DNA from: Tenacibaculum sp.
GTDB lineage: Bacteria; Bacteroidota; Bacteroidia; Flavobacteriales; Flavobacteriaceae
Assembly (NCBI GenBank): GCA_022448525.1
Contig: JAKVCX010000004.1
Coordinates: forward strand, 501,403-565,402
Reading direction: 5' to 3'
DNA: 64,000 bases
Shown: positions 34,002-42,548 of the stretch, one piece after another
Numbering within the stretch: the stretch's first letter is position 1
Layout of the letters: each line of letters starts with the position of its first letter
Notes under the pieces: model-generated
Seen by the model: only the letters and a program-made list of their open reading frames with translations
What the model was told of the DNA's origin: nothing
Databases searched by the model: none
Position numbers and translations under genes: made by a program

Positions 34002-34074
34002 AACTGAAAACCTTTTGTTGTTACTTTTACATATAATTAACTATTATCCTAGTAAATATGCGTATTATTGCACT

Positions 34075-34857
34075 ATGCGTAAATGTATCCTTATAATCTC
34101 GATTTTATTTAGTTCAATTAGTGTTTATGCTCAAAATAAACTTAAAGGACAAATAATTCATTCTGAAACTAAAAATGCTCTTAGTGCGGCACATATTTTA
34201 AACTTAAATACGGTAGAAGGAACTATTACGAATGAAAAAGGTCTTTTCGAATTAGTGGCTAAAGCTAATGACACAGTTTTAGTTTCTTACTTGGGATTTG
34301 AATCTATCAAATTAAAAGTCACGAATGATTTATTAAAAGGAAACGAACTTGTTATTTCATTAAATGAAAAACCGGAGGAAGTTAAAGAAGTTGTCATTAA
34401 CTCCACCAAACTAATTGGTGTTTTGGAAGTTGATGTAAAACAAGTTCCAAAAGATCGCTTCACTAGAATACATTTAAATGGTTTAAAGCAAACTTACGAA
34501 GTAGGACGACCACAAAAAATATCCTCTCCTATTGCTAAGCTTCTAAATCCTGTTGATTTAGTGTATGGTCTATTTGGAAAGAAACCACAACAGCTTAAAA
34601 AATTACAAAAGCTTAAAAAGGAAGACGATCTAAGAAAAATGCTAGCTGGAAAATTTGATCGTGAGGTTATGATGGAATATTTGGAAATGGATAAACAACA
34701 ATTATCTAAATTGCTTGGAGATTGTAGTTATTCTGAATACTTCATTAAAAAAGCAAGTGATTTACAAATGATCGAAGCTGTTCTAAATTGTTACGAAAAA
34801 TATAAAGCTATTAAAAAGGGAAAAATTGACAGGGATAGAATTCCTAATAAAAATTAA
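34075..34857 (+). CDS. Exported protein with carboxypeptidase-like regulatory domain
   Basis: A 260-residue protein counted from the ATG at 34075. The frame is open from 34015, but the inner Met starts a clear signal peptide (MRKCILIISILFSSISVYAQ). Residues 22-100 are a CarboxypepD_reg-type beta-sandwich (KLKGQIIHSETKNALSAAHI, GTITNEKGLFEL, DTVLVSYLGFESIKL), the domain usually found at the start of SusC/TonB receptors. Here it is followed not by a barrel but by about 150 mostly helical, Lys-rich residues of unknown fold. Such stand-alone proteins are common in Flavobacteriaceae; function is unknown. It is followed by the nuclease gene after 48 bp. Confidence 0.75.
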   Translation: MRKCILIISILFSSISVYAQNKLKGQIIHSETKNALSAAHILNLNTVEGTITNEKGLFELVAKANDTVLVSYLGFESIKLKVTNDLLKGNELVISLNEKPEEVKEVVINSTKLIGVLEVDVKQVPKDRFTRIHLNGLKQTYEVGRPQKISSPIAKLLNPVDLVYGLFGKKPQQLKKLQKLKKEDDLRKMLAGKFDREVMMEYLEMDKQQLSKLLGDCSYSEYFIKKASDLQMIEAVLNCYEKYKAIKKGKIDRDRIPNKN

Positions 34858-34905
34858 GTCTATTTTGACATAACCCAATACTTTTTACATAATCATTATA
34901 TCTAT

Positions 34906-37044
34906 ATGATGAAAAAATTACTCTTTACCCTATTTAGCTGTTCTATAATTATTTCAGCTTACTCCCAAGAAACTTATTATAATGATGTCAATTTAAATTT
35001 GACAGGTGTTTCTCTTAAAAATGCTCTTGCAACAAAGATCATTAATACTCACACAAATCCTTTGGATTATACTCCAGGAATTTGGAATGCCTCAAAAGCT
35101 ACGGATGTAAATCCTGAAAATAGTACAGAAGTTTTATTGATTTATGGTTACAGTGCATCTGGAACTACAGCAAGAACGAGAGGAATTGACCAAAACGGAG
35201 GTAATAATGGAGACTGGAATCGTGAGCATGTATTCGCTAACTCTTTAGCCAGCCCAGATTTAGATGCTGGAGGAAGAAATGGAGCACCTTATGCCGATGC
35301 ACACAATCTTCGACCTTCTGATACTCAAATAAATTCTAGCCGAAGTAATAAAAAGTTCGCAACCGGATCTGGAAATTCAGGTTCAGTTACCAATGGATGG
35401 TACCCAGGTGATGAATGGAAAGGTGATGTTGCGCGTATTATAATGTATATGTATTTGAGATACGGAGACCAATGTAAGCCAACATTCGTAGGTGTTGGAG
35501 ATTCTTCTCAAACTCCTGATGATATGATCGATTTATTTCTTCAATGGAATGCAGAAGATCCAGTTTCAGATATTGAAAAGCAAAGAAATCCATTTCATGA
35601 GAATACTGCAAATACATATGCTCAAGGAAATAGAAATCCGTTTATTGATAACCCTAGATTAGCAACCAGAATTTGGGGAGGACCAGATGCTGAAGATATT
35701 TGGGGAATTTATTCAACAAACGATACAGAAGCTCCTACTGCTCCAACAAATGTGACGGCAACTAGCATTACAACCTTTTCGATTGATGTAACTTGGAATG
35801 CTTCTTCTGATAATATCGGTGTAACAAATTACGATGTATATGTAGACGGTGTTTTAATATCTAACACTACCAACACCAGTATTACTTTAAATAATCTGGA
35901 TTCGAATACAACATATTCTATTACCGTAAAAGCAAAAGACGCTGCAGATAATGAATCTCCTTTTAGTTCAGCTATTACTCCAAAAACATTAGAGGATACT
36001 GAAGCACCTTCTACTCCATCCAATATTATTATTAGTAATGAAACTGATACAACATTAAAAGTTACATGGACAGCTTCTACTGATAATACAGCAGTTACTG
36101 CATATGAAGTTTACGTTGACGGGAATTTAAATGCAGAACCTACAACTAACACATATACAATAAACTCTCTTACTTCTTCAACTACGTATAGCATTCAAGT
36201 TTTAGCAAAAGATGCAGTAAATAATAAATCACCATTAAGTACTGCAGTTAACGGAACAACTACAGACGGAGGTACTAGTACAGCAAATGAATTATTCTTT
36301 TCTGAATATGTTGAAGGCTCTAGTAATAACAAAGCCTTAGAAATTGCAAACGTTACCTCTAGTCCTATTGATTTAAGTGTTTATAGTATTAAAAGAAATG
36401 GTAATGGTGGTTCAACTTGGTCTGCCCCATTAAATTTATCAGGTACAATTGCTGCAGGCGATGTTTACGTAATTATAAATGGAAGTGCTGGACTTCAAAA
36501 ATTAATTGATGAGGCTGATTATGTTCATCCAAATAACAGCAGTACAAATAATGGAGAGCCTATTAACTTCAACGGAAATGATCCTGTTGGATTATTTAAA
36601 AATGATGTTTTAATTGATATTATTGGTGTGTTCAATGGTGGATCTGGCAACTTTGCTAAAGATGTAACTTTAAGACGTAAAAGTAGCGTCGTTAATCCAA
36701 ACACAACTTTTGATAAAGTTAATGAATGGGATGAATTCGCTCAAGATGTGGTTGATAATATTGGTATTCATGATAGTGCTACGGCAAGTGTTACAGATAA
36801 TCTTTTAGAGAAAATCTCAATATATCCGAACCCAATAGCAAACAACACAATATCCATTAACAATAATTCGAATATTGTAATCAAGGAAATTGTAGTTTAT
36901 AATATTAACGGACAAGAAGTTTATAGAACTTCAAAAGAAGCTGATAATAAAGAAATAAAAATCAAAAAGTTAAGTTCTGGAACCTACTTTATAAAAATGA
37001 AAAGTGACCTCGGAACAATAGCAAAAAAACTTCTTGTGAAGTAG
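34906..37044 (+). CDS. Secreted endonuclease I with FN3, lamin-tail and T9SS domains
   Basis: A 712-residue modular exported nuclease. It has a signal peptide (1-20) and an endonuclease I domain (about 25-275) with the catalytic NREHVF (H108) and DAHNLRPSD (131-139). Two fibronectin type III domains (about 278-362 and 370-452) follow, separated by TEAPS/TP linkers. Next come a lamin-tail-like beta domain (about 460-620, FFSEYVEGSSNNKALEI) and a type A T9SS sorting domain (ISIYPNP ... KKLLVK). It probably degrades extracellular DNA at or outside the cell surface, for phosphate or nucleotide scavenging or biofilm turnover. An internal Met-Met start leaves a one-residue ambiguity. A strong terminator follows. 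Confidence 0.9.
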   Translation: MMKKLLFTLFSCSIIISAYSQETYYNDVNLNLTGVSLKNALATKIINTHTNPLDYTPGIWNASKATDVNPENSTEVLLIYGYSASGTTARTRGIDQNGGNNGDWNREHVFANSLASPDLDAGGRNGAPYADAHNLRPSDTQINSSRSNKKFATGSGNSGSVTNGWYPGDEWKGDVARIIMYMYLRYGDQCKPTFVGVGDSSQTPDDMIDLFLQWNAEDPVSDIEKQRNPFHENTANTYAQGNRNPFIDNPRLATRIWGGPDAEDIWGIYSTNDTEAPTAPTNVTATSITTFSIDVTWNASSDNIGVTNYDVYVDGVLISNTTNTSITLNNLDSNTTYSITVKAKDAADNESPFSSAITPKTLEDTEAPSTPSNIIISNETDTTLKVTWTASTDNTAVTAYEVYVDGNLNAEPTTNTYTINSLTSSTTYSIQVLAKDAVNNKSPLSTAVNGTTTDGGTSTANELFFSEYVEGSSNNKALEIANVTSSPIDLSVYSIKRNGNGGSTWSAPLNLSGTIAAGDVYVIINGSAGLQKLIDEADYVHPNNSSTNNGEPINFNGNDPVGLFKNDVLIDIIGVFNGGSGNFAKDVTLRRKSSVVNPNTTFDKVNEWDEFAQDVVDNIGIHDSATASVTDNLLEKISIYPNPIANNTISINNNSNIVIKEIVVYNINGQEVYRTSKEADNKEIKIKKLSSGTYFIKMKSDLGTIAKKLLVK

Positions 37045-37050
37045 AAAATA

Positions 37051-37077
37051 AAAGCAGCAAATTTTGCTGCTTTTTTT
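37051..37077 (+). terminator. Terminator after endonuclease gene
   Basis: The stem AAAGCAGCA (37051-37059)/TGCTGCTTT (37065-37073) is followed by a T-run. Confidence 0.85.
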
Positions 37078-37101
37078 ACGCTCATAATTCAATTAAAAAA
37101 T

Positions 37102-37109
37102 TAAATTTG
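37102..37109 (+). promoter_or_regulatory. -7 promoter element for purL
   Basis: TAAATTTG (a TAnnTTTG match), 33 bp upstream of the purL ATG. Confidence 0.5.
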
Positions 37110-37142
37110 TAGCTTTTAACAACACAACCTAAATAACACATA

Positions 37143-40100
37143 ATGATTCATTTCTTTGGAAACACAAACAGTAAAGTTTTTGCTGTTCAAACATCAAAAG
37201 AATTAACAACTGAAGATATTTCAAAACTTACATGGTTATTTGCGAATAAACCTAAACTTGATATGGCGTCTATTGACGCCTTTTTTGTTGGGCCAAGAGC
37301 AGCTATGATTACTCCTTGGAGTACTAATGCTGTGGAGATTACGCAAAACATGGGGATTGAAGGAATTATACGTATCGAAGAATTTGATGCTGTAAACGAA
37401 GGTTTTACAGATTTCGACCCGATGATTTCTCAAAAATTCAATACTCTTAACCAAGAAGTTTTCACTATAAATATTACTCCAGAACCTATCTTAGAAATTG
37501 AAGATATTAAATCTTATAACGAACAAGAAGGTTTAGCATTGAGTGACGAAGAAATTGATTACTTAAATGAAGTTTCTGAAAGAATTGGTAGAAAATTAAC
37601 TGATTCAGAGGTTTTTGGATTTTCTCAAGTAAACTCAGAGCACTGTCGTCACAAGATATTTAATGGAACTTTTGTTATTGATGGAGAAGAACAACCTACT
37701 TCCCTATTCAAAATGATTAAGGAAACATCAAAACAGAATCCTAACGATATTGTTTCAGCTTATAAAGATAATGTTGCGTTTATTAAAGGACCTAAAGTTG
37801 AGCAATTTGCTCCAAAGTCTGCTGATAAGCCAGATTATTACGAAACAAAAGAATTTGAGTCTGTTATTTCATTAAAAGCAGAAACTCATAACTTCCCTAC
37901 TACTGTTGAGCCTTTCAATGGTGCAGCAACAGGATCAGGTGGAGAAATTAGAGATCGTTTAGCTGGAGGAAAAGGTTCTATTCCTTTAGCAGGTACAGCG
38001 GTTTATATGACATCTTATTCTCGCTTAGAGGAAAATCGTCCTTGGGAAAAAGGAATGAATGAGCGTGATTGGTTGTATCAAACTCCAATTGATATTTTAA
38101 TTAAAGCTTCAAATGGAGCTTCTGATTTTGGTAATAAATTCGGACAACCTTTAATTTGTGGATCTGTGCTAACTTTTGAACATGAAGAAGAAGCACGAAA
38201 ATTAGGTTTCGATAAAGTAATAATGCAAGCCGGAGGAATCGGATATGGTAAAGCTGAGCAAGCGTTAAAAGATACTCCAAAAGATGGTGATAAAATTGTA
38301 ATTCTTGGTGGAGAAAATTATAGAATTGGTATGGGAGGAGCTGCTGTTTCTTCTGCTGATACTGGTGAATTTTCTACTGGAATTGAGTTAAACGCAGTTC
38401 AACGTTCTAATCCAGAAATGCAAAAACGTGCAGCAAATGCAGTACGTGGAATGGTGGAAAGTGAAGAAAACTTAATCGTTTCTATTCATGATCATGGAGC
38501 GGGTGGACATTTAAACTGTTTATCTGAATTAGTTGAAGATACGGGTGGTAAAATTGATTTAGATCAGTTACCTGTTGGTGATCCAACTTTATCTGACAAA
38601 GAAATTATCGGAAACGAGTCTCAAGAAAGAATGGGATTAGTTATTTCTGAAGAAAATATTAATACATTAGAGAGAATTGCTGAAAGAGAAAGATCTCCTA
38701 TGTATACTGTTGGTGATGTTACTAATGATCATAGATTTACATTCGAATCTCAAACAAAAGGTAATAAACCAATGGACTTGGCACTGAACGATATGTTCGG
38801 AAGCTCACCAAAAACTATAATGAACGACGTAACAGTTTCTAGAAACTATAGCGAAGTAAATTATTCTAAAGAAAATTTCTACGATTATTTAAACCAAGTA
38901 CTACAATTAGAAGCAGTTGCTTGTAAAGATTGGTTAACGAATAAGGTAGATCGTTGTGTTGGTGGTAAAGTTGCTAAACAACAATGTGTGGGTCAATTAC
39001 AAATTCCTTTAAACAATCTTGGTGTAATGGCTTTAGATTTTAAAGGAAAAGAAGGAATTGCTACTTCTATTGGCCACTCTCCTATTTCTGGTTTAATTGA
39101 TTCTACAGCTGGAAGTTTAAACTCAATTGGAGAAGCTTTAACTAATATTGTTTGGGCTCCATTAAAAGATGGTTTACAATCAGTTTCTTTATCTGCTAAT
39201 TGGATGTGGCCTTGTAAAAATGAAGGTGAAGATGCAAGATTGTATAAAGCAGTAAAAGCAGTTTCTGAGTTTTCTATTGATTTAGGAATTAACGTTCCTA
39301 CTGGAAAAGACTCTTTATCAATGAAACAAAAGTATCCAAATGAAGATGTAATTTCTCCAGGTACTGTTGTTATTTCTGCTGCTGCAAATTGTAATGATAT
39401 TACTAAAGTTGTAGAACCTGTTTTCCAACAAAACGCGGGAAGTATCTACTACATCAACTTATCTCAAGATACTTTCAAATTAGGAGGAAGTTCTTTCGGA
39501 CAGGTAATTAATAAAATAGGAAATGAAGCTCCTACAATTAAAGACGCTTCATTCTTTAAGAAAGCATTCAACGTAATTCAACAATTAATAAAAGATGACA
39601 AAATTGTTGCTGGTCATGATATCGCATCTGGTGGTTTCATTACTACATTACTTGAATTATGTTTCGCTAATACGAATACTGGAGCCAACATCGACTTATC
39701 CGGATTAAATGAAGAAGATTCTATTAAATTATTATTCTCTGAGAATAACGGAATCATCATTCAATCTAAAGATGACTCTATAGAATCTATCTTAAATGAA
39801 AACACAATTGAATTCTTTAAAATTGGTTCAGTTGTAGAAGCTGATAGATTGAATATCAAGAATAACGATGATTTATATTCATTGTCTGTAAGTGAATTAA
39901 GAGATACTTGGTACAAAACTTCTTATTTATTAGATCAGAAACAAACAGCTAATAATTTAGCTGAAGACAGATTTAATAATTATAAGAATCAACCATTAGA
40001 GTACACTTTCCCACAAAACTTTACAGGAAAACTTCCTAAAGTTGATGGTTCATTACCAAGACCTAAAGCTGCAATTATTAGGGAAAAAGGATCTAACTCT

Positions 40101-40814
40101 GAACGTGAAATGGCTAATGCAATGTATTTAGCAGGATTTGATGTGAAGGATGTTCATATGACTGATTTAATTTCTGGAAGAGAAACACTTGAGGATATTC
40201 AATTTATTGGAGCTGTTGGAGGTTTCTCAAATTCGGACGTTTTAGGTTCAGCTAAAGGTTGGGCTGGAGCTTTCTTATATAATGAAAAAGCTAATACGGC
40301 TTTAAAGAACTTCTTCAACAGAGAAGATACATTATCTGTTGGTATTTGTAATGGGTGTCAATTATGGATGGAATTAGAATTGATAAATCCAGATCATGAT
40401 GAACATGGTAAAATGGTTCATAATGATTCTCATAAACACGAAAGTTCATTTACATCTGTAAAAGTTCAAAAGAATAACTCTGTAATGTTATCTACATTAG
40501 AAGGTACAACATTAGGAGTTTGGATATCTCATGGTGAAGGTAAATTCAATTTACCAAAAGAAGAATCTGAATACGACATTGTCGCGAAGTACTCTTATGA
40601 AGGATATCCACACAATCCAAACGGATCAGATTACAATACAGCAATGATGTGTGATAAGTCAGGTAGACATTTAGTAACTATGCCACATATCGAAAGATCA
40701 ACATTCCAATGGAACTGGCCTTACTATCCAGAGAATAGAAAAGATGATGTTTCTCCATGGCTAGAAGCATTTGTGAATGCAAGATTATGGATTGAAAATA
40801 AAAATAATAGTTAA
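37143..40814 (+). CDS. purL: Phosphoribosylformylglycinamidine synthase (large single-chain type)
   Basis: A 1223-residue fused FGAM synthase. It has an N-terminal PurS-like domain, a linker with SQVNSEHCRHKIF, tandem AIR-synthase-type domains (KAETHNFPTTVEPFNGAATG, DHGAGGHLNCLSE, GKDSLSMK), and a C-terminal class I glutamine amidotransferase with the nucleophile Cys in GICNGCQLW and a later His/Glu pair (PHIERS). It catalyses the ATP- and glutamine-dependent fourth step of purine synthesis. The large single-chain form is also found in Gammaproteobacteria and eukaryotes, so no purQ or purS is needed. It has its own promoter and terminator; no other pur gene is adjacent. Confidence 0.96.
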   Translation: MIHFFGNTNSKVFAVQTSKELTTEDISKLTWLFANKPKLDMASIDAFFVGPRAAMITPWSTNAVEITQNMGIEGIIRIEEFDAVNEGFTDFDPMISQKFNTLNQEVFTINITPEPILEIEDIKSYNEQEGLALSDEEIDYLNEVSERIGRKLTDSEVFGFSQVNSEHCRHKIFNGTFVIDGEEQPTSLFKMIKETSKQNPNDIVSAYKDNVAFIKGPKVEQFAPKSADKPDYYETKEFESVISLKAETHNFPTTVEPFNGAATGSGGEIRDRLAGGKGSIPLAGTAVYMTSYSRLEENRPWEKGMNERDWLYQTPIDILIKASNGASDFGNKFGQPLICGSVLTFEHEEEARKLGFDKVIMQAGGIGYGKAEQALKDTPKDGDKIVILGGENYRIGMGGAAVSSADTGEFSTGIELNAVQRSNPEMQKRAANAVRGMVESEENLIVSIHDHGAGGHLNCLSELVEDTGGKIDLDQLPVGDPTLSDKEIIGNESQERMGLVISEENINTLERIAERERSPMYTVGDVTNDHRFTFESQTKGNKPMDLALNDMFGSSPKTIMNDVTVSRNYSEVNYSKENFYDYLNQVLQLEAVACKDWLTNKVDRCVGGKVAKQQCVGQLQIPLNNLGVMALDFKGKEGIATSIGHSPISGLIDSTAGSLNSIGEALTNIVWAPLKDGLQSVSLSANWMWPCKNEGEDARLYKAVKAVSEFSIDLGINVPTGKDSLSMKQKYPNEDVISPGTVVISAAANCNDITKVVEPVFQQNAGSIYYINLSQDTFKLGGSSFGQVINKIGNEAPTIKDASFFKKAFNVIQQLIKDDKIVAGHDIASGGFITTLLELCFANTNTGANIDLSGLNEEDSIKLLFSENNGIIIQSKDDSIESILNENTIEFFKIGSVVEADRLNIKNNDDLYSLSVSELRDTWYKTSYLLDQKQTANNLAEDRFNNYKNQPLEYTFPQNFTGKLPKVDGSLPRPKAAIIREKGSNSEREMANAMYLAGFDVKDVHMTDLISGRETLEDIQFIGAVGGFSNSDVLGSAKGWAGAFLYNEKANTALKNFFNREDTLSVGICNGCQLWMELELINPDHDEHGKMVHNDSHKHESSFTSVKVQKNNSVMLSTLEGTTLGVWISHGEGKFNLPKEESEYDIVAKYSYEGYPHNPNGSDYNTAMMCDKSGRHLVTMPHIERSTFQWNWPYYPENRKDDVSPWLEAFVNARLWIENKNNS

Positions 40815-40821
40815 CAGCATC

Positions 40822-40839
40822 TGTTTACAATATTAAACA
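40822..40839 (+). promoter_or_regulatory. Operator-like site O1
   Basis: TGTTTACAATATTAAACA, with inverted arms TGTTTA/TAAACA, 7 bp after the purL stop. It differs from site O6 (41343-41360) at one base. Confidence 0.5.
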
Positions 40840-40845
40840 ATTTAG

Positions 40846-40873
40846 AAGCACTCATTGATTTGAGTGCTTTTTT
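40846..40873 (+). terminator. Terminator after purL
   Basis: The stem AAGCACTCA (40846-40854)/TGAGTGCTT (40861-40869) is followed by TTTTTT. Confidence 0.85.
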
Positions 40874-40888
40874 ATTGGTGTTTTCGTG

Positions 40889-40906
40889 AGTTTACAAGTG
40901 TAACAT
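40889..40906 (+). promoter_or_regulatory. Operator-like site O2
   Basis: AGTTTACAAGTGTAACAT, with inner arms TTACA/TGTAA, matching the series upstream of the XRE gene. Confidence 0.45.
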
Positions 40907-41104
40907 AGTGATTTTCTAATGTATATAGAGGGTTTTCTAAAGTATTTATGTACTTGCAACATTTATAGACTTAATTACTCCATAGTACATTATTGCAATA
41001 ATATTCATCGATTATGCCATAAACCGCTTTAAATTCGTCATAAGTATTCCTTTATAAGTCTAATAAGTAATAATCTTTCAGGAATTAACTCGAATTAATC
41101 TATT

Positions 41105-41122
41105 TGTTTACAATTATAACAT
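41105..41122 (+). promoter_or_regulatory. Operator-like site O3
   Basis: TGTTTACAATTATAACAT, two differences from O5 and close to O7. Confidence 0.5.
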
Positions 41123-41153
41123 AAAATTTTCTTCATTATCTCTCTTATTAACC

Positions 41154-41171
41154 TGTTTTCAAATGTAAACC
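41154..41171 (-). promoter_or_regulatory. Operator-like site O4 (inverted, degenerate)
   Basis: The plus strand TGTTTTCAAATGTAAACC reads GGTTTACATTTGAAAACA on the minus strand, a weaker copy of the GTTTACATTTGTAACA site O7. Confidence 0.3.
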
Positions 41172-41318
41172 ATGGATTAATCTTAATTTCAAAGCCAAGC
41201 ATAGTTTTTCCTTATACAAAACACTTAAAATGCACTTTATCAATATTTTATGATTGTTTGTTTCACCAATTACTTCAATAACGTAATCGTTTTTAACAAA
41301 ATAATTGGATTAAAAACT

Positions 41319-41336
41319 TGTTTACAATTATAAAAT
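41319..41336 (+). promoter_or_regulatory. Operator-like site O5
   Basis: TGTTTACAATTATAAAAT, first of three sites spaced 24 and 25 bp apart running into the regulator start codon. Confidence 0.5.
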
Positions 41337-41342
41337 AGCTTA

Positions 41343-41360
41343 TGTTTACATTATTAAACA
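41343..41360 (+). promoter_or_regulatory. Operator-like site O6
   Basis: TGTTTACATTATTAAACA, with inverted arms TGTTTA/TAAACA, 24 bp after O5. Confidence 0.55.
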
Positions 41361-41367
41361 TATATGT

Positions 41368-41385
41368 TGTTTACATTTGTAACAT
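41368..41385 (+). promoter_or_regulatory. Operator-like site O7 overlapping promoter and start codon
   Basis: TGTTTACATTTGTAACAT. It contains TACATTTG (41372-41379), a -7 element match, and its last two bases are the A and T of the regulator ATG (41384). Binding here would block both transcription and access to the start, the classic arrangement for autorepression. Confidence 0.55.
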
Positions 41386-41773
41386 GATAGACCGACTAAA
41401 ACTAATATTAGAATATTACAATTTGAGTTCGTCGAATTTTGCAGAAAAAATTGATGTACCCCGATCAAGTATATCCCATTTATTATCTGGGAGAAACAAA
41501 CCAAGCTTAGATTTTATACTTAAGGTTGATAAGGCTTTTGAAGATGTAACGTTAGATTGGCTATTATATGGTAAAGGAAGTTTTCCTAAAAAATCTGATG
41601 AACCTACTTCTCCATCATTATTTAACCAAACAAAAAAAAAAGAAAGTAAAACAGAAATATTAGAATCTCAGCCGATAATTAAAAAACAAGATGATTCCGT
41701 TACAGAACTAAAGAGATTAATAAAAGTTATTCTTCTATATAGCGACGGAACATTTGATGAATTTGAGAAATGA
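41384..41773 (+). CDS. XRE-family helix-turn-helix transcriptional regulator
   Basis: A 129-residue regulator counted from the ATG at 41384. The frame is open from 41342, but the upstream part is operator sequence. The N-terminal 65 residues are a Cro/CI-type HTH (LKLILEYYNLSSSNFAEKI, recognition helix around PRSSISHLLSGRNKPS, then DFILKVDKAF and LDWLLYGKG). A low-complexity Ser/Lys linker and a short C-terminal segment ELKRLIKVILLYSDGTFDEFE, probably for dimerisation, follow. The array of similar sites upstream, one covering its own start, points to autoregulation. Targets other than itself are unknown; two sites lie at the 3' end of purL. Confidence 0.85.
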   Translation: MIDRLKLILEYYNLSSSNFAEKIDVPRSSISHLLSGRNKPSLDFILKVDKAFEDVTLDWLLYGKGSFPKKSDEPTSPSLFNQTKKKESKTEILESQPIIKKQDDSVTELKRLIKVILLYSDGTFDEFEK

Positions 41774-41817
41774 TTTTTCGTTAATCATTATTTTAATAAT
41801 CCCTAAGTTAAAAAAGT

Positions 41818-41841
41818 AAGTCTGTATGTTTATACAGACTT
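41818..41841 (+). terminator. Hairpin/terminator after XRE gene, left end of repeat
   Basis: The perfect 10-bp stem AAGTCTGTAT/ATACAGACTT with loop GTTT is followed by TATTTATTTATTT. The same arms recur at 42434-42459, and the right arm alone near 42135. Confidence 0.7.
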
Positions 41842-42142
41842 ATTTATTTATTTGAATATCGACACGATAATATTTCTTAGCAAATCTTTAAAATTTATCC
41901 TATGTTCAAAATCAATTATTCGGGAATATGTACAGATCAATTTCAAATACGCGATTCTCAGAGAGGTTGAAAATTACTTAAAAATAAGAATTAGTTATTT
42001 TTAAGTTTATAAAAATAGATTATAATTATTCTTTTGTTTTTTGATTTACACCGACAATTACCATGTAAATCCAATCAATAAAGTTTGTTGATAATTAGAG
42101 AATATCAAATCAAAGAAATGACTCATTATTTTCAACAGACTT
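41830..42142 (+). repeat. Tandem repeat unit, copy A (~313 bp)
   Basis: It is aligned with copy B by a shift of 313 bp. The best-preserved block runs from 41928 (ATGTACAGATCAATTTCAAA) for about 105 bp with only a few differences. It includes an 11-bp perfect hairpin CTTAAAAATAA/TTATTTTTAAG. Flanks before and after the block are also recognisably related but diverged. Exact ends are uncertain by tens of bases. Confidence 0.75.
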
Positions 42143-42455
42143 ATTCATTTATTTAAATTCATTATAGAATTAAAAATCGATAAAATTCCTTAACACATTT
42201 TCAATATTTCTACTGTGTTTAAAATTAATTATTAGGGAAAATGTACAGATCAATTTCAAATACGCGATTCTCATAGAGGTTGAAAATTACTTAAAAAATA
42301 AGAATTAGTTATTTTTAAGTTTATAAAAATAGATTATAATTATTGTTTTGCTTTACGATTTACATTGACATTTTACCAGCAATTCCAGTCAATAAAGATT
42401 TTTAAGAAATTAGAGATTATTATATAAAACAAATGAGTCTGTATTTTCATACAGA
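42143..42455 (+). repeat. Tandem repeat unit, copy B (~313 bp)
   Basis: The second copy. Its conserved block begins at 42241 with the same ATGTACAGATCAATTTCAAA and the same hairpin, with one extra A in the left arm. The unit ends in a complete version of the CTGTAT/ATACAG hairpin. Confidence 0.75.
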
Positions 42456-42459
42456 CTCA
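42434..42459. terminator. Hairpin at right end of repeat
   Basis: The 11-bp perfect stem TGAGTCTGTAT (42434-42444)/ATACAGACTCA (42449-42459). On the minus strand it is followed by TTTGTTTT, so it can end the leftward lipoprotein transcript. Confidence 0.6.
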
Positions 42460-42548
42460 ATTGCAAAGTAATAAATAATTAAAAATATTGGGGGTTAATC
42501 TAATCGATCATAAACAATCCCTATTATGACACAATCGATTATGTTTTA

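Larger units (their letters stand above)
33790..34074. other. Intergenic region with terminator and possible small RNA (285 bp)
   Basis: It holds the tRNA-Leu terminator (33812-33847) and a further structured segment ending in a terminator (33927-34001). The remaining 70 bp lead to the next gene, with no clear promoter element. Confidence 0.5.
40815..41383. other. Operator-rich intergenic region upstream of XRE regulator (569 bp)
   Basis: It contains the purL terminator and about seven copies of an 18-bp TGTTTACA-type sequence spread over the region, three of them evenly spaced next to the regulator start. No open frame or RNA gene was found. Confidence 0.6.
41774..42548. other. Gene-free region with a tandem ~313-bp duplication (775 bp)
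   Basis: No coding frame can be supported. The region is almost entirely two diverged direct copies of a ~313-bp unit, bounded by related hairpins. The last 90 bp lead to the end of the leftward lipoprotein gene. Confidence 0.7.

Noticed and set aside
34015..34074. 20-residue N-terminal extension of the regulatory-domain protein
   Set aside because: The ATG at 34075 begins a typical Sec signal peptide; the extension has no signal character.
41818..42459. CRISPR array or insertion sequence
   Set aside because: There are only two long units of about 313 bp, no short repeat-spacer periodicity, no cas genes, no transposase frame and no clear target-site duplication.
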